A model generated the notes under the pieces. The model had not been told where the DNA came from, ran no database searches, and worked only from the letters and a program-made list of their open reading frames with translations. Shown here piece after piece: positions 1 through 10,090 of a stretch of 64,000 nucleotides of DNA; position 1 is the first letter of the stretch; the number at the start of each line of letters is the position of its first letter. The DNA is taken from positions 21,484,365 to 21,548,364 of the forward strand of contig BTRK01000006.1 in assembly GCA_036245805.1 (NCBI GenBank), written 5' to 3'. The position numbers and the translations under genes are program-made. The stretch comes from Pristionchus mayeri. Its lineage: Eukaryota; Nematoda; Chromadorea; Rhabditida; Neodiplogasteridae.

Positions 1-1
1 C

Positions 2-1677
2 ATACTGGCAACTCCATTCGATCCTTCTCCATTCACTCCTTTCACTAACTCTGATCGCGAGCGGTTCGCTCCAGTCCCTCCTCGAGATAAGGTTCGATCT
101 CGCAATTTTCCAGCTTATTTTATCTTCGTACTTCAGATGGAGCAGGAGGATCCTGACAAGGCAGCCCTCGATAAACGATTACAGGAGATCACTGATCAAA
201 TAAGCAAGCTGGATGTGAGAAATCCCGCGCAGTTCAGAGCGAAACAACTACTGGAGGTACGGTAGAATCTCTAGTGGAGGCAATCGATAGCTGACTTCCT
301 CGCAGAAGGAGAGGAATGACCTCAGGAAGGGCACCATCAAGATAAAGAGCACGTACGTGATCTACCGAATCCTACGAGACCGTAGAGATATCCAATGGGA
401 TACGACAAACCTCTGTATGCCTGATACTGCATCCACTGTAGTATACAGTACCATAGGGATACTGTATCAGAACTGAAGAGAAATAGCTTTCGCAGGTCGA
501 CGAAGAGTGCGGAGGACAGTGTGGTGGAGAAGAAAGGAGTGAAGACGTGCAAGGATCTCGATACGGATGAATCTCTCAGGATCAAGGAAGAGGTATACGG
601 TAGGACGAGGCATACGGTACCTGCTTGCGACGCTCCTGTAGACATACCGTACTCTCTTTGAGGGTGCTCGCAAGAAGAAGCGTGGTTGCCTCGAGCACAT
701 TAACGAGCAGCAACGAAGGCTCGGTGAACTGAAGGGGAAGATGGAGGTGAGGAAAGGAGGGGTACGGTAGCAAGTTATCGATCGGGCTACGGATACAATT
801 TGTCGGTTAGGCTATGGTACCATCCACAAAGACTACGGTAGTCTGTGAACGATTATCGATCTTCAGATGGAAGAAGAGACGCGCAAGCGGGTGCAGGAGG
901 TGCACAAAACGATCATGGAGATGCGATCGACGATGCAATTTGCGATCAATAAAGTGACGGAGTACGGTATCCATCAGACACTTATCAATTGATCACAGAT
1001 CGCAGAGGAGACTCGCACCGAGCTGGCGCTGATTTCGAAAAAGGTACGGTAGAGGGGATCGATCAATTGACTGAACTCGAAATTGTCAGCTGGAGCACCA
1101 CGACAAGGACCTGGCAATGAGAAAGGAAATTCACACGAGGGTGAGGGGGAAGACTCTCTTCACTTTGACGCTCTCCCCTGTCTGAAAGAAAAGATAGAGA
1201 AGGAGTAAAATTAGGAGATCGTAATTGAAACGAAATCGATCAAAGGATGAATTGTACTGTAGAAAGAGACATTTTCTGTGATCCCCCCATTCGGCTGATC
1301 TTTGATCTCTCATTCAGTTCCGCAAGGAGCAACAGGCGAACGGGGGCACTTGGACTGCTCGTTGTCTGAGTGCGATCACGAAGCTGCTCTGGTACTTCCT
1401 CTTCATCGTCGCCCTCATCAGGTATACGGTAGAATTCCACGCGGGAGTCGAGAAGCATTCGCATCCAATGCGGTAGCTAGTGGGACTCTTGATGTAAACT
1501 GCTTATAACTGCAGAGACAAGTGTATTCGGCCGACGAAGGCGTACTTCCCTTCGGAGAGAATGGACTCATCGGCAGAGACCTCCAAAGATGGAAACTCGA
1601 AAGAAGGAATCAACTCGAAGGAATCAAACAACTCGACTGAGACAACCACGACAGAAGAGACGAAGAAGACTGTCTGA
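2..1677 (+). CDS. Coiled-coil protein with C-terminal transmembrane anchor (5' end outside window)
   Basis: Ten exons join in phase: 2-91, 137-256, 306-352, 496-592, 663-746, 867-966, 1006-1043, 1090-1140, 1318-1421, 1515-1677, giving 297 visible residues and a TGA stop. The first visible exon is Pro-rich (PFDPSPFTPF). The next eight are highly charged and heptad-like (for example KRLQEITDQISKLD and QQRRLGELKGKM), which I read as coiled coil. A hydrophobic run, LLWYFLFIVALI, is followed by basic residues (RDKCIRPTK) and a Ser/Thr/Glu-rich tail of about 45 residues. This suggests a tail-anchored membrane or nuclear-envelope type protein. I do not recognise the family. Introns are 35-145 bases and several begin GTACGGTAG or GTATACGGTAG. 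The true start lies left of the window. Confidence 0.75.
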
Positions 1678-2175
1678 TTAGCCCTCTCGATAACTAGATA
1701 TCTCGATAAACATATGCTAATTGAGAAGGAAGCCTTGAATAGTAATTGGCTTGAGGGGTTCCATGCATTCCTCCATCTCCTCAATTGCGCGAAACTCCTC
1801 CCACACAGAGTCCTCTCCCCCGACCTGCTCTCACCCGGCGTGGGTAGAGCGCGCGCACGACAGACCTCTCGACGAATTCCAAATTTAAAAAAAAAACATA
1901 CAATGACATGATATTTTAAAAATGAAAAATTGTTACCGAGAACCGGGAAATCGAGAGCCGCGAAAAGGGTGAATTCTCTTGAAAAGTCAACCAGGCACAC
2001 CAGGTGCTCTCGCGACCTCATTCCCTTCTCGCTCGTTTATCACTGTTTCTTCGCTTGTTATCACGCTTATCACTATTGCCCGCGCTAGTCCGCACCGCTC
2101 AGCACGATTTGCTGACCGCGCTTTCTCGTCTAGTTCGCGGGTTTCGGAGAAAGGGTCGCCTAATCGATTGCCGTC
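1678..2175. other. Intergenic spacer, 5' flank of the LAMTOR1-like gene
   Basis: About 500 bases between two genes on the same strand. It holds short open frames on both strands but none with splice context or recognisable protein. The promoter and 5' UTR of the downstream gene should lie here. I see no clear TATA element. Confidence 0.5.
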
Positions 2176-4514
2176 ATGGTGCAGATGTCCGTTCTGGATC
2201 GACTTTTCCGCTGCTGCTGTGGTGGTGGTCAGGAGGAGGCTGATTCGGGTGTTCCTTACGAGCGACTCGACGCCACTGTGCCTGTCAGGGACCGCAACTT
2301 CGGACAGAACAACTTCAGGTAAACAATCAATCGCTTGTTGGTTTTCCTATCTCTGAATGTATGTTTAGTCTTTTCATATTTGATTTTGAGGCTTTTTCAA
2401 TTAGCAACAATGCTTTATTATTACAGAGACTCGGCTTCCGACCTACGCGATCTCTCCCCTCCCCACTCGTCGCTTAATGACTCACAGTCCAGTCAGTTAT
2501 TGATTAGCCTTTGTTTTTCAGGGATATTTTGGGATTACAAATTCTTCCTGTGAAATATGCAATCGCGTTGCTAGTAAATCATGGATTTCAGATCTTCCGC
2601 AGCGATCGAAGAGGGAGCAGGAGGAGGAGGCACTCAACGCCATCATCGACAACACCCAGTCGGTGAGATGTTCTTTTTTCTATCGTTACTCGAAAATGAT
2701 GACTGAGAAAATGTCATTGTTGCAATTGCACACGTCAATTTCTAGTGCTAATAATTACATCGAAAGTGCCAAACCGAGGTGATTATGAAGGCCCATGAAA
2801 CCTTCTGTTATTGGATGATTAGAATTGTATATTCAAGTTTCTTAATCTTCTCGTCCTCTTTTTCGAGTTTCTTAGGCCGTGTTAGTTCTCACGGAAATGG
2901 CATCAGATTTGAATTCCCGCCATCGCGTATCTCCGTTCTCCGTGGAGCTAGAGACTTGAAATACGACTTTTATTGTTAAAAGGGGCAAACAATCTTATAA
3001 ACCAAATTGCAAGTCTCTATCTAGCTCCACGGAGAACGGAGATACGCGATGGCGGGAATTCAAATCTGATGCCATTTCCGTGAGAACTAGCACGGCCTTA
3101 ATCTTCTCGTATCCTTTGTGGCTGTTCTACAAATAGTTTAGTTTTATTTTTAGTATATCTTGATTATTGTTGATGATTGCAGAACATCATCGACGTGACT
3201 CACCTCGACACGAGCGAGGTCAACTCAACCGAGTTCACTGCCAGACAGAGGAAGTACGAGGACGCTGTCAGGTAGCCATATTGATATGCTGGCACTTTCC
3301 TACCTCCGTACTAGGCTCCGCCCCCTCCGCCCCTCCCCCATAATAATATTGCTTAGGGTCTGGCTTCGCCCGCTTAGATACGGGTTTTACTTACTTAATA
3401 ATCGGCTTAGACTGCTTAGGCTTAGGCTTTGCCTGATTAAGGCTAGGTAGTCAGCAAGTGCCATATTACGTTGAGTACTGGCAGCAAGGTGCCCTTACGT
3501 TGATTTGCCAGGTTCCGAAGTGGGTAGAAAAAATAATAAAAGTGGGTAGAAACGAAAATTCAACGTCATACAAAGTGGGTAGAATGGGGTACCTTGCGCA
3601 TCGTCTACTCGTAACAAGTATTTCTATACCAATAATGAGGTTGTAGGCAGACCCGGTAACTAAATCATACGAGGGACAATGTCCCTCAATGTCTATGTGT
3701 GTCTATTAAATTAATTTGCATTACGATTTTTTCAAAAGCAAACTGACAAGATCTAATCCACAATGTGCTTACAAAACGGGATGAGCTGTATTCTTCATCT
3801 TATTTTTTTATCGCGATATGCAATCTCATCTCTTCAGGCAGCACGACAGTCGAGTGGCGAAGGGGTCGCCCGCGAGTACTGGCAGCAAGGTGCCCGGTGA
3901 GTTAATTTTGAGGTTATTTAGGAGCTGTTAAAAATTGCTGTAGTGTAAATAAGAACTACAAATAAACAATTATCTAGATAAAACGAAGTAGTGATGTTAT
4001 GACTCATATGAAGCTTTCTCTGCTATTACAATCTGGCATTATTATTCAGGAGATATATTTTGTCCCTTTTCAACCTTTCTTCTATTACCTTGATTGTAAT
4101 CAATCCCTCCGTAGGTTCGACCCTTGGCATGACTGGCCAGCTGCTGGACGACGCGGGTAACAGGACGACCGACTGGCTGGGAAGACCCGCCCTCTCCAGG
4201 GTCAGATCTGATGGGCTGTGGTTTATTGAATTCATAATAACTGAATTATTGTTCGCTGCAAAGATATAAAAAATCTCACTATTTGGAAATTGAAAATGTG
4301 TTGAAAATTGAAGTGAGATAATCACTGATAATTTTACCTAGTATAATATCCGGGATTGTCTACCGTACCCCGCAATTCACCTCCGGAATGTATTCGTTGC
4401 TTCCAGGAGTCGATCGCAGCATCGGAGACAGCTGCTGCACGGGTCGCAGCTGTCGTGGACGAATCACTTGTCATCAAGACGACCCGCCCCCTCATTGTTC
4501 ACATGGATACGTGA
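2176..4514 (+). CDS. LAMTOR1: Ragulator complex subunit LAMTOR1-like
   Basis: Seven exons close in phase: 2176-2318, 2427-2491, 2592-2662, 3183-3271, 3838-3896, 4115-4200, 4407-4514, for 206 residues (human LAMTOR1 has 161). LAMTOR1 anchors the Ragulator to the late endosome/lysosome surface, where it recruits Rag GTPases and mTORC1. Matching features are the Cys-rich N terminus (FRCCCGGG), the conserved block ALNAIIDNTQ + NIIDVTHLDTSE with a following RQRKYEDAV, and the C-terminal helix ESIAASETAAARVAAVVDES ending near the stop. The N terminus is odd: the protein begins MVQMSVLDRLF, so the usual Gly2 myristoylation site is absent, although three consecutive Cys that could be palmitoylated remain. 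Intron 3 carries a 230-bp hairpin, and intron 4 carries a copy of 22 bases of exon 5. The gene converges on the JmjC gene. Confidence 0.88.
2872..3100. repeat. Foldback hairpin in LAMTOR1 intron 3
   Basis: Two nearly perfect inverted arms of about 90 bases (roughly 2872-2962 and 3010-3100) are separated by about 45 bases. The 13-base string TTAATCTTCTCGT lies at 2842-2854 and again at 3098-3110, overlapping the outer end of the right arm, like a target duplication or slippage scar. No open frame. Probably a short palindromic MITE-like insertion. Confidence 0.85.
3473..3494 (+). repeat. Exon-derived 22-bp duplicate in LAMTOR1 intron 4
   Basis: The 22 bases at 3473-3494 equal those at 3874-3895 inside exon 5 of the LAMTOR1-like gene (the coding stretch for STGSKVP). 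The surrounding bases do not match, so this is a small templated insertion rather than an exon duplication. Confidence 0.8.
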
Positions 4515-5314
4515 GCTTTCCCATCACACCCCAATCTACCGTAATGCCTTATCTACCGCACGCCCCTATCCTCCTATTCCATCGAATCTTAGAGAAATAT
4601 TCATAGTCTGGCATGTTTAGAAGTGTACTTATCACTAATTGATCCCCGAGTTTACCTAGATTCTCCTTTATCAAAATTCGAACAACCGGACACCTTTGTA
4701 TCTTGGGTGGCTCATATATCCTTTATGCTTTTTTTCTCTGGGTTTTGCTAATATGTACTATCCACGTATGCCTTATGTTTTTGCTAGTGTTCACGATGCA
4801 AAATCACTCGTGTGCCCCTTGATTCTGATTCTTGATTCCCTTGATTCTTGATTCCTTGATTCTGATTCTTGATTGATTCTGCGCTGCGTTTCTTTGATTC
4901 AATACTGATACGATGGTGCGAGTATTATTGCAACGTGGTTGAGTCGCCGCCCCTATTTCCTGATTCATCCTAGTATACATTCAAGTTTCGTTCCCCTTAA
5001 ACATCGATTTGTTAAATATTGGCTTCAAATGCTCTATAAACATGCGTAACAGTGAATGAGTGTGTGCAGAGAAATCGTTTACCTTTCGATAACAAGAGAA
5101 TCACAAGGGGAGATCACGGGATGGAAACAACAAAATCACAATGTAGATCAAAACGGCAGCTCTCGTCTTTGTTAGTACTCTTCTCGGATGGCCTTGAGCA
5201 TCTCCCATGGTCGGAGGTGTTCTCGAGGAGGGGCCTCGTCTCGACGAGCAACGAACGAGAGGCACATTCTCGATCTGCAAGGGAGAGATGGAGGGGAGGG
5301 GATCTACCGCAGTC
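4515..5314. other. Intergenic region between convergent genes, with TTGATTC repeats
   Basis: AT-rich 800 bases shared as 3' flank by the LAMTOR1-like and JmjC genes. At 4818-4880 there is an irregular tandem array of TTGATTC/TGATTCT units, a small minisatellite. Short open frames on both strands have no support. Confidence 0.6.
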
Positions 5315-7602
5315 TCACATGTCAATCTTGGCCAACTCCTCGGCAGTGGAAGACGGAGCGACGACGCGGTCCCTGTACCGTTCGAGGAAGGCGTCGTAGC
5401 GAGTGCGACCTCGGTTCTGCAGAGAGATTATGGATACTGTAGTAAGAAATTAATGCTCATTGAAAGTATTCACGCGCAATATATTCTCCAAGTACCAGAC
5501 AGTCGTTAATTAAAGGTTTGGAAGCAAACTGACCACCAACTCATCGAGTGCCTGCACTACTCCATTGCTCTTGTCGTATTTCTTGCCCTTAAATAGTTAC
5601 GTAATTCATTTTTAACAGTTTTGTCTTTTAGAAATAAATACTGATAAGTCGACATACCTTTGCCCATCGCATGCATTCCTGTAACGAATTCTTCATGACC
5701 TCACACATCTCGGGATCCTCAATTATTGATTTATTGAATTTTAAGAGCCACAGTACTCAAAAATAACTTAATTGTTACTGTCACTATGCAAATGCAACTA
5801 ACATTTCTAGCATATCTTACCGACCTGCAGCATTATCATAATAAATCAAATTTCGGAAATTGCCCTCCCCCCGTTCTTCTATACCACATTAATTTCTAGG
5901 TATGTCTCCTTGATTTTCGGACACACAACCCCTTTGCAATGGGGGAGGGGAGGATGAGAAAAGATAGGGGCCCCTATGGGAGGATTGGGGATGGACCAAC
6001 TATAAAAAGAAGTGCACAAATTACTGACCTCCTCGTCGACTTTGAGGGCAGTCGCAATTTCGACGATGGTATTGACGATGTCGGGTCGCTCGCTCAGCCA
6101 GATGTTGCATGAGAAGGAGAGTGCAGAGGGGTCACTGCAAGGAAATGAGGAGAGAGAGGGATTATTTAAAGTCAGGGAGATAATATCGCTTGTAAAAGTG
6201 ACTTGCAGGAGCAAATGGTTATTGTTGTCAATTTTAGACACAGGTAGAGAATCAGCGGGGGGGGGGGGGGGGGGGGTTGCACTACAGCATACCTCAGATC
6301 GTCAACGCAGCATACGGCGTGCCACCAGAGAGGAGGCACGAAGAGGATGTCTCCTGGACGGAGAGTGAACACTCGCACACCCTCGATCGAGGAGAGGATC
6401 GAGGGATCACCGAACTTAAACCGATTCAGATCGACACAGTAATTCCCCTCTCTACAACTTTTGCTATCCAACGCCGTTAATGAAAATTTTAAAGAATATT
6501 TTTACAATTAAAAAATTCAACATTTTAGTACTCGCGAAAATGAGTCTGCGGCAGGTATAAATTTGACTAACCGCATCAAACTGGGAGTATACGGTAGTAT
6601 TCTCGTAGGGAGTTCGAGTGGCTCCCAGCAACTTCTGTCGATCCACTCGATCCTGCTCGCTTGGGCCTGCAAAGAACCGTACCTGACAATTGTCTATGTC
6701 TAATACAGGATACTAAATAATGTTCTTCGTGATTCAGTCCATCGATAGTACTTTCTCACTTAAGATGCAAGTGTCTAGAACTTTTGAATATATAAATGTT
6801 TGTCCTGCCCTTATCTACAGTACACAATTACCGTACTCTCATCTCACAACTACAGTAATCTACCGTACCTCCAGGCGGAACGAGTATCCACTGCTTGGTG
6901 CCTCGCAGCTGAGCATGCAGATTCCAGCCCATCGTGTCGTAGTGCAGCGGCGAGTGGGCGCCAGTGATGCCTAAGTGGAAAAGTACAGAATGAGTACTGT
7001 AGGAACCCCCGACTCACCGAGCCAGACGGTGGGTTGGATGTCCTGGTAGTCAGCGCCGAGGACTGATGACCACGGGAAGGCGGAACAGAAAGGCTCTAGC
7101 TGTTCGTGCTCCACCAGATGAATGTAGTCCATGTATCTGTCATGTGGACAATGATATGCCTACTGTAGATATCGTGCTACAGTAATCACAAGGAAGGAAT
7201 GGTATGCTACCGTACCCCCAGTGGGAATCGACGGTGCCGGCGCCATTGCCTCCTCGTGAATGGGTAGACCAGAGGAGGAACTGCCTCACACTCATCTCCA
7301 CCTTCTTGCTATCAGCATCGTATTGGGGCTAAGAGGAGAAGAGTAAGGGTGTAGTCAAGTCTCAGCGCTCACCTTCCCAATCTCCATTTCACGCGAGCCC
7401 ACGCGCACATCGAATGTACCGGGCAGGTTCTGCAAAGATACTCTAGCTAGTGGCACTGTGTCTACCGTACCTCGATGAGATAGTCGTTGGACCATTCCCT
7501 GTTGGGCCAGGAACCCGAGATGACGAAGGGCGCAGTTGAGTGAGCGTCTTGCCACGAATTGGCTGGATCAGACAGAACTCGCCACGAATTGCGTGGAGCC
7601 AT
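5315..7602 (-). CDS. HSPBAP1-like JmjC-domain protein (putative 2-oxoglutarate/Fe(II) oxygenase)
   Basis: Eleven exons on the minus strand close in phase: 7471-7602, 7373-7429, 7216-7328, 7018-7136, 6869-6970, 6572-6666, 6293-6447, 6029-6134, 5658-5717, 5534-5587, 5315-5416, for 364 residues. The match to human HSPBAP1 is colinear: FVISGSWPNREWSNDYL, then VWLGITGAHSPLHYDTMGWN, LRGTKQWILVPPG, a RTPYENTTVYSQF block, and LRPGDILFVPPLWWHAV. The cupin metal ligands are visible: the HxD pair in LHYD (about residue 150) and the distal His in WWH (about residue 250). It should therefore be able to bind iron; the substrate is unknown. The start is the first ATG of the first exon. Two acceptors (exons 7 and 9) are weak, so a few residues there are uncertain. 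Three donors read GTACGGTAG. A 19-20 base poly-G tract lies in intron 7. Confidence 0.88.
6257..6276. repeat. Poly-G homopolymer tract in an intron
   Basis: About twenty consecutive G on the plus strand (poly-C in the sense of the JmjC gene), about 20 bases inside intron 7. Length is likely unstable and prone to sequencing error. Confidence 0.85.
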
Positions 7603-7794
7603 TCTAGAAGTATTGATTGATGAAGTTAGAGATTGTAGATCTGCAAGAGAAGAAGGACACTATTCAGATATTTAATCGGTAGGGAAAACCGGTGACGCAT
7701 AGTGGACGTGAGAACGAAATATAACTTATTTATTCGAGAGCAAGAAAACAATTTTGGCACGAATACTTACACGAATGGATAAAGGGTTTAATAT

Positions 7795-8219
7795 TTACAA
7801 TAGAGACTTCCGCAACTCCCATCTCAATTTTTCGTGTGGTTTAGTGCCAGGGGAAGGCTGATCTCGCCAGGCCTTTTCGTACTGGAGGTAAGTCTTTACC
7901 GGATCATGACGATACGGAAGTCTACCGGGTTCAGGACATCCTGGAATCGGATGGATTGTTGAAGCTACCTGGAAAATTATCATTATCGGCAGAAACGAAT
8001 GATACGAGAATGTAAACGCATAGAATATGATTAGAACAAGGATAAACTCACTGAAACTGCATGTAAAACTCGTTCCTTAGATGGAGGTTCAGATGAAACA
8101 CGAGTATTCGATACCGATTGAGCGCTTAGAGCAGAAGAAACAAGATTCGCGTATGATTTCTGATGAAGCGCAACTTCTTTCAAAGATTCATCAATCAAAT
8201 CTTGATATGATTTGGGCAT
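7795..8219 (-). CDS. hyls-1: HYLS-1-like centriolar protein (hydrolethalus syndrome protein 1 family)
   Basis: Two exons, 8052-8219 and 7795-7968, encode 113 residues. The C-terminal half carries the HYLS1 box: DPVKTYLQYEKAWRDQPSPG then HEKLRWELRKSLL. This parallels human HYLS1 (DRVARYFEYKRDW, LPGEDHRKELRWGVREQML). HYLS-1 binds the centriole wall and is needed for basal body function and ciliogenesis. The product is much shorter than the human protein (299 residues) and keeps little beyond the box. The ATG lies 7 bases after an acceptor-like TTTTAG, so either the transcript is trans-spliced there or an upstream coding exon is missing. The candidate frame at 8620-8952 does not join in phase. 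It lies less than 200 bases downstream of the JmjC start on the same strand, so the two genes are closely spaced and could share transcription. Confidence 0.8.
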
Positions 8220-8349
8220 CCAAGCCTAAAAGATATTCTCTATCAGTAGAGCACAAAATATAAAATATTTAAATAGTTAACTGTTCAGTAAATGAAAAGC
8301 AAAAATTGAGGTTCGAAAAATAAAGTCAAGTAGTATGTCGATTTAGGGC

Positions 8350-9740
8350 GCATACAGTAAGCTTGCGTGTAATATCCCACTATCAATCTTTCTTTTTTCC
8401 GAAATTTGTTCGAATTTGTCGGTTTTCGCTAAACTCGAATCTAGATCCAGTCCTGATTTTCCAGTTACAGTAATCTTGATTGCACGAACAAACTGATTTT
8501 ATTTTTATTACTTATTTTAAAATGTCATTAAAAGCATTTATAATGATAGTATATTCTCGAATTTGATGAATTTGCTTGTTTCACATTCTATAACATCATA
8601 TATTCGATGTGCTTAGATGTCAATCACCCTGAATGCTTTGTCGGAAAAGTTCCCCCGTAAAGATCATCCTCTCGCACATAATATTATAATACATATGAAT
8701 ATCTGGCACATAATACATATAATCATTGGATCTAGACAGAAAATAGGTTGATGGATAGCGTGAGTCTCGTCGAGTCGATTGAGTAAGCTGATAGTTGGAT
8801 CTGAAGCTCAATGAAGATAGTTGATCGAAACCGATGATCGGGGTAAGTACAATATACTCTTCTTCTGGAGAGTACTTCCGATGCGTGAATCTAACTTGAC
8901 CCATGGATTCAATAGTATGGTCATTTTCACTGAGAGTCCGATCGGTGACCATAATTATTCAGAAACTCTTATTTGCGAGAGGCAGAGAGAGAGAGGGCGA
9001 GTGCACTGGTGAGCATTGAAGACTGAAAGGTTGTAGTAAAGGCTAGAATGAAATTTTTCGGTTGGAAACTAACCGTAAGATTTGGTCGTCGATAGGTTAC
9101 AGTTGTAACTTCTCTATAGGTGGGGTCTACTCGGACTCAGACATTCTGGGATCTCCACTTGGAAAGTGAGAGCTATAGACTATTCGGTCCCAGGTCGACT
9201 CGAGGAGGGAGAGGGGAGACAGGCCAGGGACGAGGTAGGGAGGGATGGACTCGTTGAGACGAATCGAAGAAGGAGAGCAGAGCTCTTCTTTTTTGCTAAT
9301 GGATAATCCACTATCCGAAACGCATTGCTCTCAATGGAGACAATTTTTGATAGAGATTTCGTCGATACCTATGAGACCCTTGCCGAGTTAATTTTATTAG
9401 TCTAAACTGCTGTTTACCGTGGGGAGATTCAACCACTGAGGATTATCTTCGGGTGAACCCTTCTGATAATTAAGATGGTTGGCATATATGCTCATCGAAT
9501 ATATGATGTTACAGGTTTTCTTTCATGGAACAAGCAAATTCATCAAATTAGATTATGTTCGAGAATATACTATCATAAATGCTTTTAATAATATTTTAAA
9601 ATAAGTGAAATAAATAATATAAAATAAAATCAGTTTGTTCGAGCAATCAAGATTACTGTAACTGGAAAATCCGGACTGGATCTAGATTCGAGTTTTCGCT
9701 AATTGGGTTCCAATTAGCTTTCACGCAAGCCTACATCGTA
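8350..9740. mobile_element. Long inverted-repeat (foldback) element upstream of hyls-1
   Basis: Arms of about 260 bases (roughly 8350-8625 and 9478-9740) are imperfect inverted copies. The best conserved part is the stretch around CTCGAATCTAGATCCAGTCC and TTTTCCAGTTACAGTAATCT. The 850-base middle carries a minus-strand open frame, 8620-8952 (110 codons), without recognisable similarity. The element fills most of the gap between hyls-1 and the alsin gene. The outer limits are approximate. Confidence 0.7.
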
Positions 9741-10090
9741 TAAAAGCTCAAATTCCCTATGGAGTGAAGGAGTTAAGCTGTGTAGCGAGTTTCGACGTGT
9801 GGGAGTTGTTTTGCACAAGATGGATGAAGACTGACGACAGGAGACCTGTGATTTCTCGCGGGTAAGCGCCATTTAGTGTTGCCAGCAACGAGTAGTGCTT
9901 CGATTCTAGTATCCCACGAGGGATTTCTCGAGAATACTATTGGTATCAGACATCTGTGCAAGCGGGGATCTCTTTCGTGTTAGCAGATTGTGTTCCGCTA
10001 GAGATTACAGTAGTGACTCATCCGATTCAGTCGATCGGTTGACCTTTCTCCTCTCTGCATATCTTGATTTTCTCAATTCCAGGCAATCAA

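Noticed and set aside
8620..8952. 110-codon minus frame as the N terminus of hyls-1
   Set aside because: No donor in the right phase joins it to the exon at 8219, and it sits between the arms of an inverted repeat.
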